Source: Tetmemena sp. SeJ-2015 | Lineage: Eukaryota; Ciliophora; Spirotrichea; Sporadotrichida; Oxytrichidae | Direction of reading: 5' to 3' | Assembly (NCBI GenBank): GCA_027382625.1 | Contig: JAJKFJ010021871.1 | Location: 62,001 to 126,000, forward strand | DNA length: 64,000 bases | In this document: positions 41,151-54,200 of the stretch, one piece after another | How the letters are laid out: each line of letters opens with the position of its first letter | Numbering within the stretch: the stretch's first letter is position 1 | Notes under the pieces: model-generated | Told to the model about the DNA's origin: nothing | The model's input: the letters and a program-made list of their open reading frames with translations, nothing else | The model's database searches: none | Program-made: the position numbers and the translations under genes

Positions 41151-44129
41151 ATGTCGTCTCTCCTATACTAAAACATATCTGGACATCAAAATGTTCCATA
41201 GCAAGAATTTCTCGCTCCTAAATCTAAATTTTACATTAATTTAAAAAGCTTTTTAAATTCTGATTTAGATTAGAGTAGAAGTAACGTCTTTTAAAATTTT
41301 GAAAGAAAATATGAACAGTTTTGTAATTGTGTTCTAAAAATAGATATAGTTAAAGAGAAGTTGCTGATCAATACAAAATTAATTCTTCTTAACAAAAATA
41401 GCCTTAATTTCCGAGCTTTGGCTACATGAATCCTTAGCCTCCTTCCTAAGTGGTACCACAACCTCAAAACTACAGCTTTTAATTGCCTCAATATTAAGCT
41501 TACTATATTTAAGTTCAATTATTAAAAATATTAAGCTCAAAACTATCCACCTCAGCAATATCAAATTAGTACCAGCCATAGGCTCTTACTTGCCTAAAAT
41601 CCTTATCAATTTAATAACTTGCAACATTCACAAGTACCTGCCTTCTAATAATATCATTCTATGCTTCCTCCTCGAATAAGAAGCTAGGGATAGCATCTCA
41701 ATCTTATAGAATAGTCTCATAGCTAATCTCTGATTCCAGGCAATAGAATGGCGCAGCAATATAACCTTCCTTTGGCTTCAATCCCAACAAAGCTGATTAT
41801 TCTTTTATATAATCTATTTATAGCTGATGACTCCTGTGTAAATAAGGAATGAGAAATAGAATCAAACTATCCAACTGTTAACCTCTCATTAGCAAAAGCA
41901 GCTTGACAAGGTTTAAAAAGATAGACAACGCATTAGCGCTGAATATGAGAAACTTCAAAAACTTTCTCTAGCTAAGCATTTACAGCCTCCTAGAGAAGGA
42001 TCGGCTCGAGAGCAATAACGGTTACAGTCTTTTAATTATTTATTTTTTTACTACAGTCTTAAAACTAGAATAACTTAATTTAAAACATGAAATCATAAGC
42101 TGCCGCTCAAAGTTCAGCTTTAAGTAGATATCATCCTTTAGAAAATAACTCAGTCGATGCAGCACCTAATTCTCTGCTTGGTGGTTAAATCTCCAAATTG
42201 AAGCAGTAGGTTGAAACTAATCAAGCTATCACTGGGATCATTGATGCAAGAGTATTAGCAGACGTCAACTTTATATTTCAAATACCAGCTAATAATACTA
42301 TTTTGTTTGAGTCAAGTACAAGTGAGTAAGCTTTGGAAGAGGAAAATGTAAGAATGCAGAGAAGATTGAAGAAGTTACAAAAGTAGCAAGGATAGATGAA
42401 ACAGCAGATGCTTTCGATGGCTGTGTAGAACATGTAACGCCAGGAAAGATAGAAGAAGGAAGAGGAGGAGAGAATCCGACAAGAGCAGAAAGAAAAGGAG
42501 CTGGAAGAAAAGATTTAGAGCCAGTAATAGCAAATGATGCAATTCAATCCTTATATGAATCCAATGATGATGAATCCTATGCTTAATCCAATGGCTGCTG
42601 CGACTATGAACCCAGCGGCCGCTCAAATGATGAATGGAGGCGCTACTGCGAATTTCGGTTAGCCAGGTCAGAAATCGATTACTTTAAAATATTTATTCAG
42701 AATGGGGCTATGAATCCTTTCTTTCCATTCGGGAATCCTTATGATGAGATGATGAGGAAAAAGTAAGAGGAGGATAGAAAAAAGCAAGAGGAAGATGCTA
42801 AGTTCCTTAATGAGCTTTTGAATTACGAGAAATAGAATAAGCCAGTAAATGAATTTGATTCTCCCCGTAGCACTTTAGATCCATAAATTTAGCAAGAGAG
42901 ACTGTACGAGGAAATGAAAAATGAGATTTCAGCAGACCCTTAGAAAGTAGATGACTTACTCAGAAATCTTAATCTACCTAAGATAGATCTTAAGGAAGAA
43001 GAGAAGATGCTCAATAATCTACCTCAGGAAATAAGAATTATGGAAATGGAGGAAGAACGTCAGAAAAAGAATAAGGAACTGAAGGATAAGTACAAATTTC
43101 TGATTCAATAGAGTGAGGCAATCACATTCCGAAAGGGATCTAAACGCTACTTTAGAGCTGTGGTGAGGACTATAATAAACACTCTCAGACTTTTCAGAGA
43201 ATCTATAAAAAATAAACTTAAGCTAAGAGAATAAACAGTCAAAGATTTAGATGATGCCATCAAGCTTTATAACGATGTGGCAAGAGGATGGTTAATGAAG
43301 TCGATTAAAAAGCCTTTAATCTCTATATTGCAAGATCCGAATCAGAACTTTGATTTTGCTGAGGCTGGTATTGATCACGAGACCGCTTAAAATAGATTAA
43401 TGAAGCTGAAGGTGAGGACAAAAGGAGTGATGCAAAGCATTAGTGACTGCACAGATGTGAGGAGCATGCCTCTACCTCTAATCATATTTTTAAGCTCGCT
43501 TTGCAAAGCTAAAAATTTCCTTCCTCATGACTTTCTTACTGAATATGAGCTTAACAGAGTGCAAGTTTACTCAAAATATGATCATACAAACTTCTTTATG
43601 AAATTTATTTTTAAGTTGATTCTTATGGAGCTATACTACAAACTCTATAAGAGGATCAAGTAAAAATGATGGGTGGGATGTATCTTATAGGAAAAATCTT
43701 GATAGTTAAGATTCTATTTAACCCTAGTAAGTCAGGTATCAGCATGCAATTGAATGAAAAGATGATCCACAACTTACTTAATAATTTAATAACTAGATCA
43801 AATTTTACTTTATAAACTTCAAGCTGCTGTCAACTTGCCTTTTTAATATTTTAATTTTGTCATTCCAAAGCCTTTACAATTCTTTCTTGGAGTATATGGA
43901 TCAACTGACTGAGCCTTTTCTCAAGCAAGAGTTAAGAGGGAAAGAAAGGAAGGGCACTGATGGAATTTCACAACACCTGTACCAGCCTCAGTAGATGAAA
44001 CTCTTTTACGAAGAGAGAAATTACAGTTTCAGAACTGAGCTATTCGCCCTATTTGACGTGTTCTTAAAGAAACTATACCTACTCACATCTAGAGCCAATG
44101 AACTCAAAGCTAAATACTAGAATGTTTGA
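41151..44129 (+). CDS. Gln-rich coiled-coil protein, unknown
   Basis: Starts MSSLLYQNISGHQNVPQQEF. A Pro/Gln/Tyr-rich low-complexity region follows (QPPSQVVPQPQNYSFQLPQY; QNYPPQQYQISTSH), then coiled coils (DKVQKDRQRISAEYEKLQKL; ENVRMQRRLKKLQKQQGQMK; RQKKEEEERIRQEQKEKELE), a Met/Asn/Pro tract (MNPMMMNPMLNPMAAAT), and a more conserved globular-looking C-terminal part (FRKGSKRYFRAVVRTIINTL; GIDHETAQNRLMKLKVRTKG; SFLEYMDQLTEPFLKQELRG). Ends TGA 44127-44129. Many Gln are encoded by TAA/TAG. Several frame changes (about 41430, 42040, 42680, 43670-43850) mark introns or IESs. No family recognised; the layout suggests a cytoskeletal or ciliary scaffold. Confidence 0.65.
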
Positions 44130-44229
44130 TTTCATTTCTATAATTACAGATGGATTTAAAATGATACCTTTTAAAGTATTTATCTCTGGTAACTATAAGC
44201 AACATATTAGCCTTTTAATTTTTTAGCTT

Positions 44230-47200
44230 ACCTTTTCTTTGCTTCCTTAGTTTGATTAGCTATTCTTGATTATTTTCTAAAGTGAACTCTCTAAAAAGAG
44301 ATTTAAGCATCTTATTTATTAGCTTACTTGACTCTTATAGATTCTTCTAGATCTATTCTATCTTTGAGGAGGCGTCTAATTTACTGTTCATGATCTGATT
44401 TTTTTAAATCTTGGGAGGAGGACTAGGCTTAGGAATCTCTTCCGCGATCTTAGATTGTTGGTTGCGGCCTAGGATGAGGGTTACTCTTGTATCTTTTCTT
44501 AGATACAGTTACAGATGTAGCTTTGGACGTTTCTGTCACTTCTGATTTAATAAATAAGAAAGAAATAATCAATTGAAATTAACTATTACCAAAAAGGAAA
44601 ATAATCTTGATATGGGAGCCTCAAAGAGAGCTAATTAGATTATTTTTTCCTCCTGTTTCTCCTCTTCTTCGTTTTAAAATGGCGTAGTAGGAAGAGGCAC
44701 AAGTTCTAGAGTTTTTTCGCTTGGTCTCCTAACCATCATTGAGGAATTTCTTTTCATGACTGACTAAGAAAAAATATTCCTAAACTTTCTCCTTTAAGAT
44801 CCATCAGGATTGAAAATTATCTTTTCCTTGATCTCTGGCTGCTGATATTTCTTCTTTGGCTCAGGGCTTATCTTTGACTTAGTATTTAATAAAATTCAAA
44901 ATGCAGATAAGTATTTATTCTTGGCTGCTTCCATCTTCGCCTTAGCTTGCTCTCTTAAACTCAAGGGTGCACTTTAGCTTCCTTCATTCTCAGCTCCTTA
45001 GTTTATTGAGGATGCTTGGACTTTATCCTATAATTTCATTTTGAGAGCCATTTACTCTTTTTGTTCTCTGAGTCTCTCCAACTGATTCTGGATTCTCTGT
45101 CTCTCCAAAGAAACGCCTTGATTTTTAATTTAAGAAGCAATAGATCCTTCTTTTTGACTTGTTGGCTGAGTTTTTAAACCACTGTTAGCATTTTTGACTT
45201 GAGGCTAAAGTGTATCCTCTTTCGGACTAGATGCTTAGTTTCTTGGAGATAGCTTTTAGTTTTAGGCTTCTATCTTTTTATCATCTACTTACTTGATCTA
45301 CTTCACCTAAAGTTGTTAATACAATAAATGCATACATAGATCAAATAATTCTTTTTGTATAATCAAGTTGCTTTTCTGGTTGCTTACTACTGGAAATTTA
45401 AAGTTCAAAAGCCTACTTAGGATCAGTAATAAAAGAGAAGAAAAAAAGATTAAAAGGATCATTTTTCTTGAGAGGAGTCGCTCCTACTTCGTTTGTCTCC
45501 CCACTTCCACTCCCACTACCACTTCCACTAATGCTCACAAAGCTTTAAAAACTATAAGGTGACTTTGGAAATCAAAATCACAACTGAGAATTATTAGTTA
45601 TCTCCTCCAAGATTGTCTTCAAAGCCACCATGGCTCACGTTTTCGTATCTTGGTGATCCTCCCTTTGGTCTTTTCTCTGGCTTGAAACCAAACTGCTTGG
45701 CTTTTTATTCGCTTGTCAAAATTTAGCAAGATATAATGAAATATCACTACCGGGACAGATAGACTCTCCTCATGATGTTTGGCTGGTGGAGATAGCTTTC
45801 CTTTTTATTTTGTTCCGAAAACTGACTTCTTCTTTTACCCAACCTTTTCAGTTGGATCAAGTGGGATAATATTAATAAGAGGAGGGTTGATTCTAGAATA
45901 CCCCTCCTCCCCTTTGTGATCAACATCCTCAGCTCCAGATTAAAAAAATAAACCCACTCTAAGATTCGGCTGCTTTTGAAGGCTGACCCTTGTAGCTGTT
46001 TGTTATATTTAGCTCATCTATGTGCTCTTTAATGAGAGGCATCTAAGATCTGTGCTTATTTTTTGCGTTTTCCAAACCATCCACAGCAAGAAGCGCCTGG
46101 TTGTTGCTGCTGTTCTATTGAAATTAAGATAGCTGCTAAGTATTGAGTGTCAATTGCTTCTAGGTATTCTCATCATGCAACTCTTCTTATTTAAATACGA
46201 AATAGATACACAGATAAATTCTAAAGTAATGTGTGGGTGCTAAGGCAAACTTTCGTTGCTGCTATTCTTCTTGAACATATAAGCTCTTTGATCAGAGAAC
46301 TAACTCTTCTAATTGAAACTCTTTTACTTAAGAGGATGAAAAATAATAATTTTAAGTAAGAGTTGAGGGCTGAGGATTGGGATTGAGAGTTATTTAAAGC
46401 TATCCTGAGCTCTGCTAATTCGGGGAATTATAGCCAGAGAGAGGTGGAGAATCTGAATTCTTACTAGGGATACCATCTCTTCTCTAAAATTCGGAGCTTG
46501 ATCTCTTCTTTCCTGATAGTGAAAAGGGTATTTTGAATTCTGCTTCACTTATTTAATAAGGAATAATAATTACTATAATGAATGTATTGAACTTTTAAAG
46601 TTACCATCTTGAGAACTCTCATCAAAATGGTTCCTTACATAATCCTCATTTAGCTACAACATTTCTTCCCCATCTTGCGATAAAATGTTGTTGTTCGATT
46701 TATTGATGGGAGGGAGATAAATTATATCAGCCTGCAGGATTGCAGTGATCTTGCCATCTGCACTTAGTAGTTAATAAGGTAATATGCCCACACTTGTTTT
46801 TCTATTAAGCTCTTTTAGCTCAATTTTGACAGTGCCTATCACTCCTTTCTCATAAGAAAGCTCTTAGCATTATTGTATAATAATTAAGTATCTCCTCTTT
46901 AAAATTAACTTGCTATTATTATTTTTTAAGTGATTGATCTATCAGTTTAACTACAAGTGCATCTGTGTTGTCTTTAATTTGCATCTCGAGGGTTTGGTGG
47001 AAATTGGGATTCTTGCCACCTAGGTTATTACTCTTTGACTTTACCTTCATCCCTTGGCAACTACACTCTATGTAGAAGTTTGTCTTTTAAAAAAGTCCAA
47101 TCACTTTCAGGATCTTCACCTCTCTCAAGTTTATCACAACAAGCCCGTGATTGTAAGAGAAGTTCTAAATAAAAATTGTTAATCATAATAATGCTGAGAT

Positions 47201-47650
47201 AATGGTAACCTTGAAATTTTCTTGAGATATTTTTTAAATCCTTAATTAATGTAAGTATTTTGTTGAAATAAATGGCGAAGCTGGCTTACAGTACGGTTCG
47301 AGTTTTGTCTAAAATTGGCCACCTCATTCAGAGAAACCTAACTCTCTTTCACGTTCTGCACTATTCTAGAGTAGAGTGGTTATTATTTGCTTAAGGTATG
47401 CTGATGAAAAGATCTCTTACATGGATCCCTTGGGAAGCCCATGCATTAGGTAGGCTTAGTTCAGTTTCTCTTTCAAAATAATAAATTAGATTTCAGAGCT
47501 TGCAAGGCGCCTCCACCACCAACTGCATTAATTCCACTTGCTGAATTTACGGAAGGGATGAACTTCACTCCAAATGTTTATTTCTAAGTCGAACATATTT
47601 AAAATCAGAAAAATTAATACTGGGGTTGTAGGCGATAGATAATCCATTTT
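44230..47650 (-). CDS. C2-domain protein with long disordered tail
   Basis: Minus-strand gene. The N-terminal part (about 46.6-47.2 kb) reads as a C2 domain: GLVVINLREVKILKVIGLFQ, FYIECSCQGMKVKSKSNNLG, NPNFHQTLEMQIKDNTDALV, GVIGTVKIELKELNR; such domains bind membranes or proteins, often with calcium. The rest is disordered and coiled-coil: SLSGKKRSSSEFQRRDGIPS, Gln runs, RQRIQNQLERLREQKEQMAL, SLREQAKAKMEAAKNKYLSA and NGSQRRKFRNIFSQ-like Ser/Arg stretches toward 44.3 kb. Exact ends, and whether 44.2-45.3 kb belongs to the same gene, are uncertain; introns and IESs were not all resolved. Confidence 0.55.
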
Positions 47651-48340
47651 TAGCTGATTAAATATAGTTCTAATAAAATGTTGAAATTCATTAGAAAATA
47701 TAAAAGAAAAGTAGAATAAGGGTCTTAAGTTTTTGATTTCTTTTGAACAAAAATCTTATCCCTTTTAAATTTTATAATCTTTGAATCCAGTAAATGCTAT
47801 TTTGTAATTGAATTGAATGTATAAAGTAATAGTAAAATTCTATTTTAATTAATTTTCATGATTAGTATTAGTTCTGGACAAGTTTTCATCAATGACTACA
47901 TCGCTTTCTAAGTTCTCATGTGAGTTTTTCTTTGTATCTGCCATTAATTATATATTTTCAAAGAATATTGAGCCTCGATTATTAAGGAAGACTTGCTTTC
48001 AAATAATTATTACATTGAAGGAAGATAATAATCGTAGTGGTTATACCTCCCCCACTTATCTTATTAATTACACAAATAAAGGATTTATATAACACAATAA
48101 CAAATTGTATAACTCCCTTTTCTTTATTCAGAATTCTCATTCAAAAAACATATGGTGATGATGGTGATGTTATTCAAATTAATTTATCATAAAAATAAAA
48201 TTAAAAAATATAAAATCTCTTAGATTTAGAATGACAGAATAATAGCAATAAAAATCGAAAAACTATTTTCCGATATAGGTTGATTTTATGCTCAGTTTTA
48301 CTACATGTTTTAAAGCTGCTCTGATATTTTTTCCAAAAAG
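47651..48340. other. AT-rich spacer
   Basis: Low-GC sequence with GATGATGGTGATG-type triplets near 48152-48170; no convincing gene. Confidence 0.45.
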
Positions 48341-51250
48341 TCAAGACTTTAATTGCTGCTTATGTTATTGATTATAAGCTTTTGTTTTAAGTTTACCTTT
48401 ATATTTCCTTCTCTTCCCCGCATAGCCGAAACGTCCCTCAGTTTAGGATTTATAAACTAATCTTGCAGTAAATTAAATTCAACATCATACGGGCATAAAT
48501 CTCTTATCTGTAAACGAATTTTACAGAGTTTTAAGTTTATCATAGTCATCTCTAACTGGAGAGGGCAATTACGTCTTAGACACTTTATTCATATTGCGGT
48601 GCGTCTTTACCCGTTGCTTGCTTTCTCCATTATTTCTACCGCCCTAGAGTTTATCCTAATGATGCCCAATCATCTCCAATATCTATTTTGCATTTTAATA
48701 TTTACGTGATCCTCCCATTCCTTTTTAAAACCAAATTTAATCAACATCAAAATATGGATGGACAAAATATAATAGCATAATTTCCTCATTAAATAAAATT
48801 TCCCTTAATAAATTAATTTCATTTTCAAGTTAAAGTAATTTAAAATCCTTTATCTGAAGTAACATGAGAAATTTTGGAACTATTATCCTTATTTAGCTGT
48901 AATTAATAGGTCTAGTTGATTGGAGGCACTCCCAAGGGTCCAAGCAAAGTCTATGCATTCGTTAGATTGTTAATGAAATTATTGTTCTGAAGATAAACTT
49001 CCATGATATCGTTCTTTGTATTTATTTGAGGAAGCTATAATTCCTTTCTCATATTTGAATACCCATTAGCTAATTTCAACTTGCTCTCGCTCTAAGAAAT
49101 TAAATCCTCTCCACTCAAAGGTGATTTCTTAACTTTGGAACTAACTTTCCCAATAGTGGAAGACTTGCTCTTATGCTTAGACATTTTCAAACTTACTAGC
49201 ATGCTATTTGAATTAATATCGTCATGAAGGGTCGAGCTCTGTGATGCTGCCTTCTTGTGATCTTCTTTGACTAAGTCATCTGAGAAAGTCGTAGCTCCAT
49301 CAATCACAGATCTGCTATTCTTCTTTTTCATCTTTTTAACTGAAGGCAAGGGATCTGAAGCCATCCTCGATGAATATGGTTAAAGCTACTAACTTTAATT
49401 GCCATCTGCTCTTAGTCGCTGGCTTTCAAGCTCTTGCTCATCTAGTTAGAGCAGTTTCCTCTTTTGTGCAAGCTCTTACTCCAGTCCCTCTATCTCGTGA
49501 ATCCTCTCATCCAACTATGACTATTTGGATTAATACGAAGCTAATAATTCTACATTTTTCTTGATGAGTTTCTTCAAAGTTTTCTCCTTTTTTGCCACTT
49601 GCTATTCCTAACCTTGTATAGTCTTATCAATTCTCTCTTGAAGTTTTTTCTTGTAGCGCTTATAAGTTTCTCTATTTTTTGACTTCAATCCACCCTCAAT
49701 TGCTTATTCATCCTCCTCCGATTCCATAGTGGTGACAACTAACTTTTTCAATTGCTTTTTGCCTTTGTTTGGAATGATCTTTGATGAAAGTTTTGAATGA
49801 TCATCTTTCATTTCTTTAGAGCGAGCCTTCAGAATCGATTCTATCAAAAATATAATTATAAATATTTTACATTAAGGGTATAAAATTATTCACTTTGCTA
49901 TTGCTAATGTAGATGAAAGCTTGTTTGATTTGTGTCAGCTTGATCTACTGAATTTTCATCCATGTGTAGGATTTAGTTTGAAGACAGTTTATTTATCTCC
50001 TCAGAATCATCCATATCTTCAACACCTCCTCCACCATATTTTTCTTCAGCTTTAAAGTCAATATGAACACTTTAGTTATTTGTGATTTTAGATTAGTTTA
50101 GGTCAGCTTAACTATATATATAAATCAATACAATTTTCAAAATAAAATTAAACTATTATTGCACAAAATATCATTAAATCTAGTTTAAGTTTCATCAATA
50201 ATTTAATTGATATCTAGAGAAGCTAATTGCTTTTACTTTTTCTCTATCTTCTTAGCTTTCAATGCTGCTTTTTCCTAAGCTTTTTCAGCTTCTTTAAGCT
50301 TAAGTGCGATATCTTTTTTGTGAACTTTTTAGTCTTGCTGCTTCTAAACTTTCATTTCATATTTATAATGGAGTTTAGCGAGTTGGTCTTGCTTTTGCTA
50401 TAATTATTTTTTGACCTTCTCTACTTCTTAAGCCAACAACGATGTTTCTTTATCTGCGTTCTACTCCTCAATTATTTAATATCTTTAATAAATTGAATTA
50501 TAATCTCAAACTTAAGTATGCGGTCGAGATTGTTGTCTCTCTTTTGATACTCTTAATTCAAAGCTTTCTTCTCTTTTTCAGCGGTTCTCAGCTTCGTATC
50601 TAGCTCTTGATTTTTCTGCTTCAAATGCTCAATATAGTTGGGATAAAATATTTCGCAAACTCTTCACTTACTTTAAATGATCACTTATCCTCTCATAGTG
50701 CTTTTTGAGTCTCTCGTACTCAGAGAAAAAGTTCTTAAAAGACTTCTCTTGATTCTTCAACTCTTCGTTCTTTGCGTTCAGCAGCCTATCGATATTTTGC
50801 TATTGCTACTTATGTTGAGGAGGGTTATCTATTTATGCGCCCTGATATATAGAAGGGAGGGATACATCGCCAGAGCCCTTAGAGGGAGTCACGGAGGAGG
50901 AACTGAAGTGTAAATCGTACTCAACTGATTTAATGTTGATTTGCAGTTGGTATTGCTACTGCTACTACTGCTGTTACATAGTTTTCGGCTTCTTGCTCTT
51001 TAGATCTAATCATGAAGATATAAACTATATTAATTGCAACTTACTATACTCCTTAATAAATTCGCAAACATCATCCAGATAGGAATTTAGCAACTTGAGT
51101 TAAAGTCGAAGCTAATCGTTTTCCTTAGATAACTTCTCAGGCTTTATCTCTGTTACAAATATCAAATCGGAAATTTTCTAAATGATGATACTGAGTAGAA
51201 TTTTAATCTTTTGATAGTGATAGAAAAACTCTCTTTAAATTAAGAAATCA
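48341..51250 (-). CDS. Long coiled-coil protein, unknown
   Basis: Minus strand. From the upstream end: heptad-rich NYIEHLKQKNQELDTKLRTA, KNEELKNQEKSFKNFFSEYE, a Lys/Glu coiled coil around 50.2-50.45 kb, then KSKNRETYKRYKKKLQERID, SQLDERIHEIEGLEQELAQK, a Ser/Lys-rich segment from 49364 (MASDPLPSVKKMKKKNSRSV) and a C-terminal portion with PYDVEFNLLQDQFINPKLRD and VSAMRGREGNIKVNL. The predicted rod and the conserved-looking tail suggest a cytoskeletal or basal-body structural protein, but no family is recognised. Several introns; start and stop approximate. Confidence 0.55.
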
Positions 51251-51269
51251 ACTAGTAGTAGGATTGGAA

Positions 51270-54200
51270 AATAAATTTCATTTTTGTTTTGGAATATATC
51301 TTATTTCTGTTTTAGTTTGTTATTAACTGAGAGCCTTTTCCTGCTTAGACTACTCTTTAATAATAATGAAATCGATTTTTTACATCAAAGAATCTTTTGC
51401 CTTTATTGCGACCTCCACCTTATTTTTGCTGATATTGCGTATTTAAAGCGGACTGCATATTTGGCCTGTCTTGATTCTCTTACTGCTGATTATATTCAAG
51501 CATGCTCTCTCTTAGAACCTTCTGCAAAATCTCTTCTTCCTATCTCCTTAGTTCCTCCTCTTGGATTAGAAGCATCAGCTCTTTTTCTTTCTCTTACTTA
51601 AACTAAAATTAGATGGAGAGGTCAATAAATTACTGCTTCCTTAAGGCTTCCTTCTACTTTGTTTCATTATCAAGAACTTTGTCAAAATCTAAAAAATTAC
51701 TTTTATAAAATTTTAAAATAAGAAATCGATCTCATCTTACTCTTAAATGAGACCCCAATCATTCTTAGTGTCTTCCTCTTTTTTCAAAACTGCTCTTACT
51801 TTAGTTTTCTAGTTCTTCGCAAGCTGCTAATTTACAGTGTTTGAAGAATTATCAGTAGCAGTGTTTTGGTATTCCCCTGAAATTGAGGAAATTTTCCTCA
51901 AGCCACCTGAAATAGTGCGAGTCTTTCTTTCCAATTCTTCTCTCTGAATATCCTCAAAGCTAGTAAATCTATTTCTTAGGTTGCTCTCATCTTTAATATC
52001 GCTAAGAGAGGGATAATTTGAGGCACTACTATTTTAGGTTGCTTTCTCTCTCCAAGTTTAGGTTGATCTCCAAGATAATTCCACAAATTAAAAAGCTTAT
52101 TAAAAAAAAAGTAACTGTTATTTAACCTCTTCAATCCCACAAATTTTCACTTTGTGATTTAGTATTCGTTAGATCTTAGTTACCCTTGATCTTTGAGCCA
52201 TTTATCGCTTAAGCCACTAAGTCAGATAGCATTAATTCTTCCTCCCCTTTGTTTTGCTTTCCACTCTAGGTGTTAGTGTTTTATTTAGCTGGAGCCTATT
52301 TTGCTTTATGAACAACTTTATTGGACTTTTTGCTGCACTGCTGCACTATTAAGAAATCATTCTCAGGCTTTGCTTCTCGAACTCAGCCTATTTTAAGCTT
52401 TTTTCATCATTGGCTTATACAAAGAAGTTTTCAAAATTATCCTAGCTATCCTTCTTTTTCGGATTGATGTTCTACTGATTTGTCTGTTAATTGGCTTAAG
52501 TCTATCCTGCTGCTTGAGTTTTGGTAATGTTTTTTGAGGTTGCTTAGCCTTTTTTGCCTTTCTTCTTTTTTATTATGACCTAATTTGAAAAAATTTCAGG
52601 ATCAGGTGAGCTTATCTTATATTCAGAAAGGTCATTCGACTCTGGAAGAGAGAATTAGCCAACATCTATCTTAAAAATTAAGAATATAGAGAAACATCTG
52701 GCGAGTTTTACCTTTCATCTTATACCTATTCACTATTAAGAGGAGTGTATTTTTCTTCTTCCTATTCCTGCTTTATTGAGTTGGCACTACCTGTTTAGTT
52801 CGACTGACTCTTACCCAAGTAATTATTCATCTCCTCTTACATACTGCTCTGAATAAACTCATTTATTAATTCTTAGAATCCAACCAGGGATTCCAGACCA
52901 AGAGGAGTTTCTTCAACTTCATAAAGTCCGTAGTTATAATCTTCCTGAGTGTTTACATTGCTAGATCCTTTTCTGAATTTCTTGTGAGCTTTTCTCAATC
53001 TCTATCTGAATTTATGAGCTTTGGCGCAGATATCAATAAATGCAATAAGCTCTATATGAAACGAAAAAATTTGCACATCCTCTCTCAGTTTATCTTAGAG
53101 CCTTGAGTTATACTCATACTCTTAAAACATACTGAGTATGTCTTAATACTCTTGAACGCAAGATTCCTCACTAAGTCGCGCTTTTTTGTCCTTTGCTCCT
53201 AAAATTTTGCCTTATACATCTTTTGAAATCTGCTTTTTGAGGAGTTCATTATATTGAAACTCTGCATCTTCTATAGTCTGCATGTTTTGATAAATGTATT
53301 TCTCCTCATCATCTAGTTTTATGAAGTTTTCCAGATCTCTTAATAGGTAAACTGGAAGACTAACAAGCCTGTCTATGAAGGTAGACTCTAAATAGGAAAC
53401 TATATTCAAAAAAGGAAATGAGAGAATGAAAGATTTTTATTCAGGGAGATGAATTTGAGGCAGTTTATTTTAAGTTCATCAATGATCAAGTGGTCAGATA
53501 GCTCGTACATATCTAGTGCATTATCTAAGGTCTAAAGATAAAATCAGAACAAAGGGATCTTACAATTTAGTTTGAGAGTTAGTTTATGCATATGTCAGCT
53601 AAAGTAGGAATGTACTATTGATTTTCAAACTCATCGACAAATGTGGGTTCTTTTCCCTTAACTTCAGATTAATTCTAGCTTCCAGCTATACTTATACCCA
53701 TATCCATTAAGCAGCTACTGGGAATAGGTATTTCAAAATCATCAGGCTCTTCGCACATACTTGTTTCCTCTTCTTTGGGCTAATTTATATATGTGAGAGA
53801 AAATATCCAATGATAAGTTTATAATTTACATTTCTAAGCATTTTATCATCAAGTTGCTTAATGATTTTTATGATCACTTGATGTTTAGGACCTATCGCAG
53901 CTTTCATTACATTGAAAATTTAGTTGACTGGCTCAAATATCAAGTTTTGACTATTGTGGCTCATCTTGGATTTGTAATCCTTGCATACCATGAGCTATCT
54001 GAGCGAGTTTACAGCCCAAATATCGCTGTCGGTAGGATGGAGCTCAATGAAGTTTGAGTTAGAGTAAATCTCATTTGCTAGTCTTTTCTAAACAATGAGT
54101 TAAATAAATATGTCTAAGAAGGTTTGATGGAAAAATCAAAATTCATATGCACAATGCTTACAGCACATACATCCGTCTGATGCTTATTTTAAGCCTGAGA